Origin: M0108 sp937862735
Lineage (GTDB): Bacteria; Pseudomonadota; Gammaproteobacteria; Chromatiales; Chromatiaceae
Length of the DNA stretch: 64,000 bases
Reading direction: 5' to 3'
Assembly: GCA_937862735.1 (NCBI GenBank)
Contig: CALMDH010000137.1
Span: 1-64,000, forward strand
Below the pieces are notes generated by a model. The model was not told the origin of the DNA. It saw only the letters and a program-made list of their open reading frames with translations, and searched no databases. Position numbers and translations under genes: made by a program. Positions 34,220 through 43,803 of the stretch are shown in pieces (within the stretch, counting starts at the first letter, position 1; the number at the start of each line of letters is the position of its first letter).

Positions 34220-37078
34220 TCAAGGTCGCTGACGAGCCTCCTCGCCCCAGGCCTCCGCCAGCCGCCGCAGGCCGGGGAGATCGACCAGGCCACAGAGGCG
34301 CAGGATTTCCTGCCACACCGCCTCACGCTCCGGGTAGCGCTCTGCCATCGCCTGGGCCCAATGCTGGATGGCCATGAGCTGGCCAAGGGCGATGCGGTCG
34401 CGGAAGGTTTTCAGCTCCCCGGCCGGGCAGGTCGCGGCGAGGGCGGCGCCATCGCTGAGGGTCTTGTCCGGCTCCGAGGGGGGTGCGCTTTCATACTCCC
34501 ACTCCAGGCGCAGGACCTCTCCCAGGATCCGCGCCAGGCGGGTCTCGGCCAGGGGTTTCATGGCGTCAGCGTCGAAGTCCAGATCGGGGGGAAAGGCCGC
34601 CGGTGGCTGCCGTGGGGCCGCCGAGATGAGGACCACCGGCAGATCCTGGTGCTGGACCGACTCGCGCACGCCGCGCAGGAATCCCCAGCCGTCGAGATAG
34701 GGCATGAACTGATCGACCAGGGCCGCGTCCAGGGGCGGATCGGCCTTGCGCGCCAGGGCCAGGGCCTGGGCGCCATCCTCCGCAACCAGGACAGCGAAAC
34801 CCCAGGCTCGGCAGCGTTCCGCCAGGTACTGGCGGCTGGTGGCGAAGTCATCGGCGATGAGCAGGGTCCGGCGCCGTCCGCGATAGCCTATCGGGACCCG
34901 TTCGCTGGACCCCCCTTCCTCCTGGGGCGCGCAGCGGGGCAGGCGCAACTCAAAGCGGAAGGTGCTGCCATGGGTGACGCCCTGGCTACTCCGCACCTGG
35001 ATTCGCCCGCCCATGGCGTTGGTCAATTGCTGAGCGATCGCCAGGCCCAGGCCCAGGCCGGGGACCCGCTGGTAACGATCAAGCCGCCGGAAGGGCTCGA
35101 AGATCGTCGCCAGCTCCGCCTCGGGGATGCCCACGCCGGTATCGGTGACGTAAAACGCCAGGTGAATATCTCCAGGCACGGGGCCCCGTCCCTCCCCGTA
35201 GCCGTAGCCGCATGCTTGCGGGCGTGCCGCTTCTTTCCCGTCACCCGCCCCAACCCCATCCAGGTCTGCGTCCCTGGCGGATGCAGTCGCCCCGGAAGCC
35301 ACGGGCGGCGAATCAGCCGCAACGATGCCCAGCTCGATGGTCCCGCCCTGGGTGAACTTGCAGGCGTTTTCCAGCAGATTACGCAGGATCTGCGTCAGCC
35401 GCTGCTCGTCGGCCATGACCCAATCCCCGTCGCCGATGCCCACCCGGGTGGTGAGGACATTGTCGCCGCGGGCGGCCAGGGGGCGGCAGACCTCACCCAG
35501 GTGGAGGGCCAACTGGGTCAGGGACAGGGGGGCCGGATCGAGCCGCGTGGGCTTGGCCTCGCCGCGGCTGAAGGCCAGGATGTCACCGATCAGGTGCAGC
35601 AGGCGGTTGGCGCTGTCCTGGATGACCCTCAGGTGATCCCGCGCGGTGGGCGGGACCTGACGGGCCAGCAACTGGGCATAGCCAAGGATATCGTGCAGGG
35701 GGGCGCGCAACTCATGGCTCACCGTGGAGAGAAAGGCAGACTTCGCCTGACTGCTCTCCTCCGCCCGCAGGGTCGCCGCGCGCAAGGAGCGGGTCTGTTG
35801 CTCCACCGCCGCCGTCAGTCGCAGATTTTCCTCCTGCTGCCGATCGATGAGGGCCTGGCGTGCCGCCTCCCGGCTGGCCAGCAGTTCCCGTTCCCGCGCC
35901 CGTTCGGCCTGCCGCCGGTCGAGTCGGTCCAGCAGGATGATGCCGAGGATCAGGCTCAGGGGCATCAGCCGATAGGTCAGGATCAGGGTGTCGTCGTGAA
36001 TGCGGGGTAGCAGGCCGGTCGAGGTCAGGATGCGCACCACGATCACCAGCCAGGACCCGGTCAGCAGGATCAGGACGCCCCACTGATAGCGGCCCCGGCG
36101 GCGGGGAGCGAAGACGACCGATAGGGGCCAGAGGAGGGCAAGCACCAGGGTCAGGCGAACCGTCACCCACCGGGTAAATTGAGTGTGTTCGGTCAGGGGG
36201 GTGGCGAAGGCCGCGATCAGGATGATGCCGATGAGGAGCCCATAGAGGAGGCGCCACGGGCGCTGACGGTAGATCTCCAGGAACACCAGGGAAGCCAGGG
36301 CGAAGATGGCGACGGTCAGGGCGCCGGTGATGGTGAACACCGAGATCATGTGCGGCTGCAGCCCCGGCCAGAGGCTAAGCAGCAGCGGCATTTCATAGGA
36401 GAGCTCGAAAAGGACGATCGCCCCCAGCCAGGCGCTGGCCAGGACGAAGCGCCAGTCGCCCCACAGCAGCAACACGACCAGGATGGCGAGGACGAAGCCG
36501 GCAAAGACGAGATAGCCATCGCGCAGCCGGGCCTGCCCGGCGGCGTAGCGCTCCGGGTCCACGCCGCGCACCGTGAGGCCGAGGAAGCTCCGGTCCTGGA
36601 CCCGCAGCAGCAGGGTCCGGGTTTCCTCCGGCGCCAGGGTGAGCGGGAAGGTCGGGTGGACGGTGTCGATCACGAGGTCCGCGCGGGGCAGGTCGAGACC
36701 CGCGCGCTGGTGCGTCAGGATGGCGCCGGTGTCGGCATCGACCAGGAACAACTGGACGTCACGCAGTTGCCAGGGCAGGACCACCAGCCAGCGGTGAAGG
36801 GTGTCCGCGCCACCGTTCCGGACTTCCCCCCGCAGCCAGACCGTCGCCGGCCGATAGGCCGAACTCAGGTTGGCGGGATTCGTCTCCTCCCAGCCCCCCG
36901 CGGCGAGGGCCTCCGCGGCGGTCAGGGGCTGGTCCGGGGCCTCCTTGAGCAGCCAGAGCCGGTCCGTCAGCCGCGTTTCCTCGCCACCGGCCAGATCGAG
37001 GGGCGGCGGCCCAGACGCCGCCCCCGCCGGGCCGCCTCCCAGGCCCAGCGCGAGGATGAGCAACAGCCACCAGGGCAT
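34220..37078 (-). CDS. 7TMR-DISM hybrid histidine kinase with receiver domain
   Basis: 952 residues. Signal peptide, a periplasmic 7TMR-DISMED2 beta-sandwich (about 35-180: RPATVWLRGEVRNGGADTLH), seven membrane helices (about 195-395), a coiled linker, HisKA with STVSHELRAPLHDILG (His455), an ATPase domain (DTGVGIPEAELATIFEPF, GLGLGLAIAQQLTNAMGG) and a C-terminal receiver with Asp789 in LVDQFMPYLDGW, followed by ~90 helical residues. The family senses carbohydrates or lipids at the periplasmic face. A Pro/Asp-rich insertion lies in the ATPase domain (around 600-630). No output regulator is adjacent. Confidence 0.93.
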   Translation of the reverse strand: MPWWLLLILALGLGGGPAGAASGPPPLDLAGGEETRLTDRLWLLKEAPDQPLTAAEALAAGGWEETNPANLSSAYRPATVWLRGEVRNGGADTLHRWLVVLPWQLRDVQLFLVDADTGAILTHQRAGLDLPRADLVIDTVHPTFPLTLAPEETRTLLLRVQDRSFLGLTVRGVDPERYAAGQARLRDGYLVFAGFVLAILVVLLLWGDWRFVLASAWLGAIVLFELSYEMPLLLSLWPGLQPHMISVFTITGALTVAIFALASLVFLEIYRQRPWRLLYGLLIGIILIAAFATPLTEHTQFTRWVTVRLTLVLALLWPLSVVFAPRRRGRYQWGVLILLTGSWLVIVVRILTSTGLLPRIHDDTLILTYRLMPLSLILGIILLDRLDRRQAERARERELLASREAARQALIDRQQEENLRLTAAVEQQTRSLRAATLRAEESSQAKSAFLSTVSHELRAPLHDILGYAQLLARQVPPTARDHLRVIQDSANRLLHLIGDILAFSRGEAKPTRLDPAPLSLTQLALHLGEVCRPLAARGDNVLTTRVGIGDGDWVMADEQRLTQILRNLLENACKFTQGGTIELGIVAADSPPVASGATASARDADLDGVGAGDGKEAARPQACGYGYGEGRGPVPGDIHLAFYVTDTGVGIPEAELATIFEPFRRLDRYQRVPGLGLGLAIAQQLTNAMGGRIQVRSSQGVTHGSTFRFELRLPRCAPQEEGGSSERVPIGYRGRRRTLLIADDFATSRQYLAERCRAWGFAVLVAEDGAQALALARKADPPLDAALVDQFMPYLDGWGFLRGVRESVQHQDLPVVLISAAPRQPPAAFPPDLDFDADAMKPLAETRLARILGEVLRLEWEYESAPPSEPDKTLSDGAALAATCPAGELKTFRDRIALGQLMAIQHWAQAMAERYPEREAVWQEILRLCGLVDLPGLRRLAEAWGEEARQRP

Positions 37079-37144
37079 GGCCGCCGGAACCCCGGGCTTC
37101 TCGGGTCGTTCGGTGTATCAACCCGTCCGGGAAACGATAGGGCC

Positions 37145-40100
37145 TCAGTGCTCCGCGGGCTCGATGGGCTTTGCCACGGCCGCGGTCCCCTTGACCCGCT
37201 CACGCAAGGTCTGGACGAAGACGTAGAGGGGCGGGATGACGATGATGCCGAGGACGGTGGCCGCGATCATGCCCCCCAGGACCACCACGCCCAGGGAGAC
37301 CTGGCTGGCGGCCCCGGCGCCGGTGGCCAGGACCAGGGGCAGCATGCCGAGGATGAAGCTTACCGCCGTCATCAGCACCGCCCGATAGCGCAGGCGCGCC
37401 GCGTCGGCGGCCGCCTGCTGGATCGGCAGGCCCTCCTCGCGCAACTGTTTGGCGAACTCGACGATAAGGATGGCATTCTTGCTCGCCAGGCCGATCAGCA
37501 TCACCAGTCCGATCTGGGTGTAGACATTGTTGTCCAGCCCCGTCAGCCAGGTCGCCGCCAGGCCACCGACGGCGGCGATGACCACCGAGAGGATGACGGA
37601 CAGGGGCACGGTCCAGCTTTCGTACTGGGCCACCAGGAAGAGATAGACCAACAGCAGGGCCAGCAGGAGGACCACCGCCGCCTCGCCGCCCGCCTGGACC
37701 TCCTGGAAGGTGGTGCCGCTCCAGTCGATGCCGAAGCCGGGGGGCAGGCTGTCGCGCGCGATCTCCCCGAGGGCGGCGATGCCCTCGCCGGTACTGCCGA
37801 CCGGGGTCACGTTGACGCTGGCGGCGCGAAAGAGGTTGAAGCGTCGGGTGCTCTCCGGGCCGAGCATGGGCTCTGCCGTCACCAGGGACTGGACCGGCAC
37901 CATCTCGCCGCGGTTGTTGCGCACATGGAGCTGGTTGATATCCTCGGGGGTCATGCGGAAGGGGGCGTCGGCCTGGAGGAAGACCCGGAAGGTACGGCCA
38001 AAGAGGTTGAAATCGTTGACGTAGAGGGCCCCCAGGTTGGCCTGGAGGGTGAGGAAGAGGTCGGACAGGCGCACCCCCAGGGCCTCGGCCTTCTCGCGGT
38101 CGATGTCGAGGAAGATCTGGGGCGTCTGGGCGCTGAAGGTGGACATGGCGCGCCGCAGACGCGGGTCTTCATTGGCATGGATGATGAAGCCCTGGAGGGC
38201 CTGGGCCAGTTCCTCCGGGGGCTGACCGGCCAAGTCGAGCAGTTCCATCTCGATACCGCCGGCGGTGCCCAGGCCCTGGATCGGCGGCGCGGCGAAGGCG
38301 AAGACCGTGGCCTGGGGGATGGACAGCAGCCGGGGCTGGACGCGGGCCAGCACGGCCTCGGCGCTGCTCGCCGGGCCGGGGCGTTCGTCCCAATGCTTGA
38401 GGACGGCGATGGCCATGCCGCCGCTGGAGCGCATGCCCGCCAGCAGGCTGAAGCCCGAGACGGTCATCACATGGTCGATCTCCGGCTCGGCCGCCAGGGC
38501 CTGCTGGACCTGCGCCAGGACGGCGCCGGTCCGCGCCAGGGAGGAGGCGTCGGGCAGGGAGACGTCGACGAAGAAATAGCCCGTGTCCTCGCTGGGGATG
38601 AAGCCGGTGGGGACCTGCTTGAACAGCCAGCCGGTACCGGCGGCGGAGGCGGCGATGATCAGCACCGCCACCAGGGAGACGCGCCCCAGGGCGGCCACCA
38701 GACGGGCGTAACCCCCGCGGCTCCAGTCCAACAGGGAGAAGAACCAGCGCAGGGGGCCGCGCGGGGCGCGGGAGGGCCGCAGCATCAGGCCGCAGAGGGC
38801 CGGGCTCAGGGTCAGGGCGATGATCGAGGACAGGGTCACCGCCACCGAGATGGTCACCGCGAACTGGAGGTAGAGCTGGCCGGTGATGCCGGGCAGGAAG
38901 GCGGTGGGCACGAAGACCGCGTACAGCACCAGGGTGGTGGCGACGATGGGCCCGGTGACTTGGGCCATGGCCCGCTTGGCCGCCTCCTTGGCGCTCAGCT
39001 TTTCCTCGTCGATGATGCGCTGGGTGTTCTCGACCACGACGATGGCGTCATCGACGACGATGCCGATGGCGAGGATGATCGCGAACAGGGAGACGGTGTT
39101 GATGGACAGCCCCGCCGCCAGCAGGATGGCGAAGGTGCCGATGATCGACCCGGGGATGGCCAGGACCGGCACCAGGGTGGAGCGCCAGTCGCCGAGGAAG
39201 GCATAGGTGACCAGGATGACCAACCCCAGGGCCTGGAGCATGGTGATGACCACGTTGCGCAGGCTGATGCGCACGAAGTCGGTGGTGTCGTAATAGATGT
39301 CGTATTCGAGGTCGTCGGGGAAGCGCTCGGCGAGTTGTTCCAGGGTGGCGTAGACCTGGTCGGCCGTCTCCAGGGCGTTGGCGCCGGGCGACAGATAGAT
39401 GCCGAGCATTGCGGTGGGCACGCCATTGATCCAGGTATCGGCGTCGTAGTTTTGCGCCCCCAGTTCGATGCGCGCCACATCCCCCAGCCGCACCACGGAG
39501 CCGTCGGGATTGGCGCGGACCAGGATGCGCTCGAACTCCTCCGGCTCGGTGAGCCGCCCCTGCGCCTGGAGGGTGTAGGTGAAGGCCCGGCCCTCATTGT
39601 CGGGCGGGGCGCCCAGGCGGCCGGCGGCGGCCTGGAGGTTCTGGCGGCGGATGGCGTCCGCCACCTCGGCCTCGCTGATCCCCAGGGAGGTCATGACCTG
39701 CGGATCGAGCCAGACGCGCATGGCGTAGTCGAGGGCGCCGAACTGGCTCGCGTCGCCGACCCCCGGCAGGCGCGCCAGGGAGTCGCGCAGATTGATCTCC
39801 ATGTAGTTGGAGAGGAAGAGCCGGTCGAAGGTCCCCTGGGGCGACAGCAGGTTGACCGTGAGCAGCATGTTGGTGGACTGCTTGCGCACCGAGACACCCT
39901 GCTGGATTACCTCGATCGGCAGGGTCGGCTGGGCCAGGGCCACGCGGTTCTGGACGTTGACGGCGGCGATGTCCGGGTCGGTGCCGACGGCGAAGGTGAT
40001 GTCCAGCCGGTAGCGGCCCGAGTTGTCGCTGGTCGAGTTCATGTAGAGCATGTCGTCGACGCCGTTGACCTCGGCCTCGATGGGCGCGGCCACGGTCTCG

Positions 40101-40276
40101 GCGAGGATCTCGGCGTTGGCGCCGGGGTAGAAGGCCTGCACCGACACCTGGGGCGGCACGATGTCCGGGAACTGGGCCACCGGCAAGACCTTGATGGCGA
40201 TGAGGCCCGGGATGATGATCACCAGGGAGATCACCATCGCGAAGCGCGCGCGGTCAATGAAGAAGGCGGAAAACAT
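37145..40276 (-). CDS. RND efflux pump inner-membrane transporter (HAE1/AcrB family)
   Basis: 1043 residues, the normal AcrB size: 12 membrane helices with two large periplasmic loops. Proton-relay signature GIVVDDAIVVVENTQR (the Asp-Asp pair), LPVAQFPDIVPPQV near the N-terminus, PGSIIGTFAILLAAGLSINT and the second-half IGLASKNAILIVEFAKQL are all present. It exports hydrophobic drugs, solvents or dyes together with the adaptor encoded immediately upstream (four-base gap) and an outer-membrane TolC-type channel, which is not in this window. No local TetR/MarR regulator is visible. Confidence 0.95.
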   Translation of the reverse strand: MFSAFFIDRARFAMVISLVIIIPGLIAIKVLPVAQFPDIVPPQVSVQAFYPGANAEILAETVAAPIEAEVNGVDDMLYMNSTSDNSGRYRLDITFAVGTDPDIAAVNVQNRVALAQPTLPIEVIQQGVSVRKQSTNMLLTVNLLSPQGTFDRLFLSNYMEINLRDSLARLPGVGDASQFGALDYAMRVWLDPQVMTSLGISEAEVADAIRRQNLQAAAGRLGAPPDNEGRAFTYTLQAQGRLTEPEEFERILVRANPDGSVVRLGDVARIELGAQNYDADTWINGVPTAMLGIYLSPGANALETADQVYATLEQLAERFPDDLEYDIYYDTTDFVRISLRNVVITMLQALGLVILVTYAFLGDWRSTLVPVLAIPGSIIGTFAILLAAGLSINTVSLFAIILAIGIVVDDAIVVVENTQRIIDEEKLSAKEAAKRAMAQVTGPIVATTLVLYAVFVPTAFLPGITGQLYLQFAVTISVAVTLSSIIALTLSPALCGLMLRPSRAPRGPLRWFFSLLDWSRGGYARLVAALGRVSLVAVLIIAASAAGTGWLFKQVPTGFIPSEDTGYFFVDVSLPDASSLARTGAVLAQVQQALAAEPEIDHVMTVSGFSLLAGMRSSGGMAIAVLKHWDERPGPASSAEAVLARVQPRLLSIPQATVFAFAAPPIQGLGTAGGIEMELLDLAGQPPEELAQALQGFIIHANEDPRLRRAMSTFSAQTPQIFLDIDREKAEALGVRLSDLFLTLQANLGALYVNDFNLFGRTFRVFLQADAPFRMTPEDINQLHVRNNRGEMVPVQSLVTAEPMLGPESTRRFNLFRAASVNVTPVGSTGEGIAALGEIARDSLPPGFGIDWSGTTFQEVQAGGEAAVVLLLALLLVYLFLVAQYESWTVPLSVILSVVIAAVGGLAATWLTGLDNNVYTQIGLVMLIGLASKNAILIVEFAKQLREEGLPIQQAAADAARLRYRAVLMTAVSFILGMLPLVLATGAGAASQVSLGVVVLGGMIAATVLGIIVIPPLYVFVQTLRERVKGTAAVAKPIEPAEH

Positions 40277-40280
40277 GGGC

Positions 40281-41396
40281 TCAGTCTCCCGCCGGGAGGT
40301 CGGCGGCCACGGGCGCCACCACCATGCCGGGACGGGCCTTCTGGATGCCCTCCACGATCACCCGCTCTCCCGCCGTCAATCCGTCGAGCACCACCCAGTG
40401 GGTGCCCTGGCGCTCGCCCAGCGTGACCCGGGTCACCTGGACCTTATTGTCCGGGGTCAGCGTCAGGACCAGACGGCCGGCCTGATCCTGCTGCACTGCT
40501 ACCTGGGGGATCACCAGGGCCTGGGTGGGTTCGGTGGCGCGGACGGTGACGGTCACGTGCTGGCCGGGGAGCAGGACGCCCGCGGCGTTAGCAAACTGGG
40601 CCCGGATGCGCACCGTGTCGGTGGTGGTATTCACCTCGGGATCGGAAAACTCGAAGGTGCCCGGCTCGGGGAACTGGCTGCCATCGGCCAGGCGCAGATA
40701 GGGCCGGAAACCCCCGGCATTCTGGGACTGGCGGACGGTCAGCATGGCGCGGTCGGTCACCGGGATGTTGACGTACACCGGATCGATTCGCACCAGTCGG
40801 GCCAGGGTGCCGGCGCTGGGGCCGACCACGGCGCCGACGGCGAAATTGCTGCGGCCGATGCGGCCGGTGAAGGGGGCGCGGATTTCGGTATAGCTCAGGT
40901 CGATCTCGGCCAGTTGGATGGCGACCAGGGCCCCATCCCGGGCCGCCTGGGCCACGCGCTCCGCGGCCACCGCCTCATCGAGCTGGGCCTGGGTGGCGCC
41001 TCCACGCTTGATGAGCGGTTGGAGACGCTCCCGTTGCAGGCGGGCATTGACCAGGGTCGCCTCGGCGCGCTCCAGGTCGGCCTGACGGGTGGCGAGGGCC
41101 CCCTCGAAGGGTTCGGGCTCGATGCGGAAGAGTAACTGGCCCTCCTCAACGGTGGCCCCTTCCTGGAACAGGCGCTCCGCCAGGAAGCCGTTGACGCGGG
41201 CGACGAGATCGACTGCGTCGATCGCCTCCACCCGGCCGACGAATTCCATGGCCGGGGTGATCTCCTTGAGGGCCGCCGTGGCGACTCCCACCGCGGGCGG
41301 CGGTGCCGGGGTGGGTGGGGCCACCTCCGCGGCGGGCCGGCAACCGATCAGACCAAGGGCAAGAACGAGGGCTGGAAAGAGGGGTAGGCGCTGCAT
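40281..41396 (-). CDS. RND efflux periplasmic adaptor (AcrA/MFP family) lipoprotein
   Basis: 371 residues from the ATG at 41396 (GGGAG eight bases upstream). Signal peptide with lipobox LALGLIGCRPA, then the adaptor domains in order: lipoyl half (AAIDAVDLVARVNGF), alpha-hairpin (RQADLERAEATLVNARLQRE, AQLDEAVAAERVAQAARD), second lipoyl half (SYTEIRAPFTGRIGRSNFAVG), beta-barrel and membrane-proximal domains (GLTAGERVIVEGIQKARPGM). It bridges the AcrB-like pump to an outer-membrane channel. It precedes the pump gene by four bases and is its operon partner. Confidence 0.94.
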   Translation of the reverse strand: MQRLPLFPALVLALGLIGCRPAAEVAPPTPAPPPAVGVATAALKEITPAMEFVGRVEAIDAVDLVARVNGFLAERLFQEGATVEEGQLLFRIEPEPFEGALATRQADLERAEATLVNARLQRERLQPLIKRGGATQAQLDEAVAAERVAQAARDGALVAIQLAEIDLSYTEIRAPFTGRIGRSNFAVGAVVGPSAGTLARLVRIDPVYVNIPVTDRAMLTVRQSQNAGGFRPYLRLADGSQFPEPGTFEFSDPEVNTTTDTVRIRAQFANAAGVLLPGQHVTVTVRATEPTQALVIPQVAVQQDQAGRLVLTLTPDNKVQVTRVTLGERQGTHWVVLDGLTAGERVIVEGIQKARPGMVVAPVAADLPAGD

Positions 41397-41638
41397 GGGG
41401 ACTCCCACTGTTTACGAGCGAAGCGCTTGCCAACCACCCCGGGCACCGCGTGAGAGGGTTGGCGGAGGATTCAGGTGCGACAGTCAGTCCGCTGGCGGGC
41501 CAACCGTGCACGGTACTGCATCATAACCCTTGACCCATCCTTGGGGGGCAAGGCGGCTAAGGGTAGGTTTACGCCACCCTCCGGTTGGGGCAACGGCCGT
41601 GAATCAATCCGACCCTGAGTCTAGAAATCGGCCTGAGA

Positions 41639-41740
41639 GCTGGTGAAAAATACCGTTTCCACGCCGTCTTAGACGGGCTATCTCGTTGTTTTAAAAAATC
41701 ACCAGCTTTCCGATGGAGGGTTTTTTCGCGGCCTGTGAGG
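41639..41740. repeat. ~102-bp dispersed repeat, copy A
   Basis: Shares with copies B and C a GCTGGTGAA-type start, a central GGCTATCTCGTTG and an end of the form GAGGGTTTTTTCGCGGCCTGTGA. It contains AT-rich runs unlike the surrounding GC-rich DNA. It is 70 bases downstream of the SHOCT-protein gene's stop. Confidence 0.75.
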
Positions 41741-41810
41741 AGGGACCGCCAGCCAGGACTAGGCTGAGGATCCTCCCCTCCCTGCAAAACCTCGCAACCG
41801 GGTCGGAGGC

Positions 41811-42188
41811 TCAGGCCAGGGCCTTGGCCTTGAGCTGTTCGTACTCTTGCTGGGTTAGGGTGCCATTGTCCAGCAGGGCCTTGGCGTCGGCGATCTGCTC
41901 GGCGGGCGATTTGGCCGCCACCTGGCGAATGTAGGCCTCGGTATCGGATCGTGCCTGGTTAAGGGCCCGGAGCTGGCGCTCGGCCATGCCTTTGCCACGC
42001 GTCAGGACGTAAACCAGGGCGGTGAGGAAGGGTAGAACGATGAGACCGATTAGCCAGATGACCTTGAGAAAGCCGTTCAACTGGGCGTCGCGGAACAGAT
42101 CGACTACGACGTGAAAGAGGATGATCAGATAGGTGACGAAAAGGAAGGTCGAAATGATCAGGTACAGGATGTCCCAAAAATTGCTCAT
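41811..42188 (-). CDS. PLDc_N-SHOCT membrane protein
   Basis: 125 residues from the ATG at 42188 (MSNFWDILYLIISTFLFVTY). Two membrane helices form a PLDc_N-like segment (VIWLIGLIVLPFLTALVYVL, then RGKGMAERQ), followed by a coiled linker and a C-terminal SHOCT motif (AEQIADAKALLDNGTLTQQE, YEQLKAKALA). SHOCT domains are short oligomerisation or membrane-linked modules found attached to many proteins. No enzymatic activity is expected. It stands alone between two copies of the ~102-bp repeat. Confidence 0.85.
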   Translation of the reverse strand: MSNFWDILYLIISTFLFVTYLIILFHVVVDLFRDAQLNGFLKVIWLIGLIVLPFLTALVYVLTRGKGMAERQLRALNQARSDTEAYIRQVAAKSPAEQIADAKALLDNGTLTQQEYEQLKAKALA

Positions 42189-42365
42189 GGATGACTCGCG
42201 TGGGGTTAAAGATCGGCCGGATAGTATCGTGGCGTCATCGGAGGGCGTCCAATGCGACATCGCGAATAACGCGATACCGATAACGCATGAGGCCGCCGGG
42301 GGAGATGCAGCCGCCTGGGGATAATTCGGCCACGTCAGTCAGGTCGGCGGCGGTTATCGCTCAAG

Positions 42366-42468
42366 GCTGGTGGAGAAATAGGGAATGTTTCACAGCCTAT
42401 AACTGGCTATCTCATTGTTAGTAATGATCTTAATATTTTTTTGAGAGGTTTGTTTCACCGCCTCTCAG
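42366..42468. repeat. ~102-bp dispersed repeat, copy B
   Basis: Core GGCTATCTCATTG and end GAGAGGTTTGTTTCACCGCC with CTCTCAG. The GAGAGG/CCTCTC pair can form a stem. The end overlaps the stop codon of the patatin gene (42465-42467). Confidence 0.8.
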
Positions 42469-43487
42469 TCGAGAAAGCTGTCCAGGTCCAGCGTCGAGCG
42501 CCGGCCCAGCGCCTCGCCGTGTTGCGCCAGGAAGGCCTCGGCATTGCGCCGGCCCTCATCCCGCAGCAGGCACAGAAATTCCCATTCGGCGTTGAGCTTG
42601 GAGGAATAGCCCAGTTCCGTCATCAGGGGGCTGGTGATGCGGTGCATGCGCATTTGCGCCCAACGGGCCCCCTCGGATTCCCCCGGATTCGCCACCTGGC
42701 GCAGCAAGGCCATCATGCGCAGTTCCTTGAGCAGGGGGGCGTTGAAGGCGATCTCGTTCAGGCGGTTGTGGATCTCACTGGCGTTGCGCGGCGTGCCGGG
42801 ACGCTCCACCGGATTGATCTGGATCAGGATGGTGTCGCGGGCATCGGACTCCCGGATCAGGGGGGTCAGGGTGGGGTTACCGGCATAGCCCCCGTCCCAG
42901 TAGGGCTCGCCATCGATCTCGATGGCCTGGAAGAGGGTTGGCAGACAGGCGGAGGCCAGCAGGACCTCCGGGCAGATATCGGCGTTGCGGAAGACCTTGC
43001 CACGCCCGGTACGCACCTGGGTGGCGGTCACGAAGACCTTGATCGGAGACGCGGCGAGCCGCCCGGGGTCCATGGTCCGCTCCAGAATGTCGCGCAGGGG
43101 GTGGTAGGCGGCGGGATTCATCTCGTAGGGTGAGATCATTCGCGCTGCCAGTTCGAAGCCGATGAAAAAGGGCGACTGGTCGAGGGTCCAACGACCCAGC
43201 AGCCGGTCCAGGGGGGTGCGCTGCAAGGGGCTCCATCGCGCGGCCTCCGCCACCTGGCGCCAGAAGTCCTCCAGGGCCGCCCGGGCACCGGGAGCGCCAG
43301 CCCGGGCGAAGCCATCGCTCAACACCGCCGCGTTCATGGCCCCCGCGGAGGTCCCAGACAGGGCCTTGATCACCAGCCAGTCCTCTTCGAGCAGCCGGTC
43401 GAGGACCCCCCAGGTCAGGGCGCCATGGGAGCCACCCCCTTGCAGGGCGAGATCGATGGCGACGGGTTCGCGTTTGGCGTTAAGCAT
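42465..43487 (-). CDS. Patatin-like phospholipase
   Basis: 340 residues with all patatin signatures: oxyanion loop ALQGGGSHGALTWG, nucleophile Ser47 in SGTSAGAMNAA and the catalytic Asp in YWDGGYAGNP. The C-terminal helical region (FNAPLLKELRMMALLRQ, FLCLLRDEGRRNAEAFLAQH) is of the single-domain bacterial type without an outer-membrane barrel. It hydrolyses phospholipids or acylglycerols, probably cytoplasmic or membrane-associated. The 316 bases upstream (43488-43803) hold no gene I can support, only presumed promoter sequence. The stop lies inside a ~102-bp repeat. Confidence 0.92.
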   Translation of the reverse strand: MLNAKREPVAIDLALQGGGSHGALTWGVLDRLLEEDWLVIKALSGTSAGAMNAAVLSDGFARAGAPGARAALEDFWRQVAEAARWSPLQRTPLDRLLGRWTLDQSPFFIGFELAARMISPYEMNPAAYHPLRDILERTMDPGRLAASPIKVFVTATQVRTGRGKVFRNADICPEVLLASACLPTLFQAIEIDGEPYWDGGYAGNPTLTPLIRESDARDTILIQINPVERPGTPRNASEIHNRLNEIAFNAPLLKELRMMALLRQVANPGESEGARWAQMRMHRITSPLMTELGYSSKLNAEWEFLCLLRDEGRRNAEAFLAQHGEALGRRSTLDLDSFLD

Positions 43488-43803
43488 GGTGAAGAATATT
43501 CCTGATGGGCTGGATAAATTCCGGATCGGTCCCGCAAGTGTAGTGGCAAGGGTTCATCCTCTCCAGGTTTCATCCAGTCCGCCCCATGACCGTCGCGGCA
43601 CGTTCCATATCGCCCTCCCCCGCGAGAATGGACCTCTCCACTATAGAACGGCGCGACGCAATCGCTGATGCATTTTGTGTATCGCCAGCATACTGATCAT
43701 GCATTGAGGGGCCTCGATCATCCCTTTGCCCGGGTTGGCCACGCCGCCATGGCTGGGTGGAGGGCTGAGTGACGGTGGACCAAACGATGGTCAAGGCCCT
43801 GAA

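Noticed and set aside
34046..36010. A 654-codon open frame opposite the 7TM kinase
   Set aside because: Same reason: low-complexity composition opposite a conserved kinase.
36179..40426. A 1415-codon open frame on the + strand opposite the kinase and RND pump genes
   Set aside because: It is a mirror of GC-rich codon bias. The composition is Gly/Asp/Gln/Arg/His-rich with no domain, while the opposite strand encodes well-defined families.
43488..43803. Small genes between the patatin and ceramidase-like genes
   Set aside because: Short frames on both strands show no ribosome site or protein-like composition.
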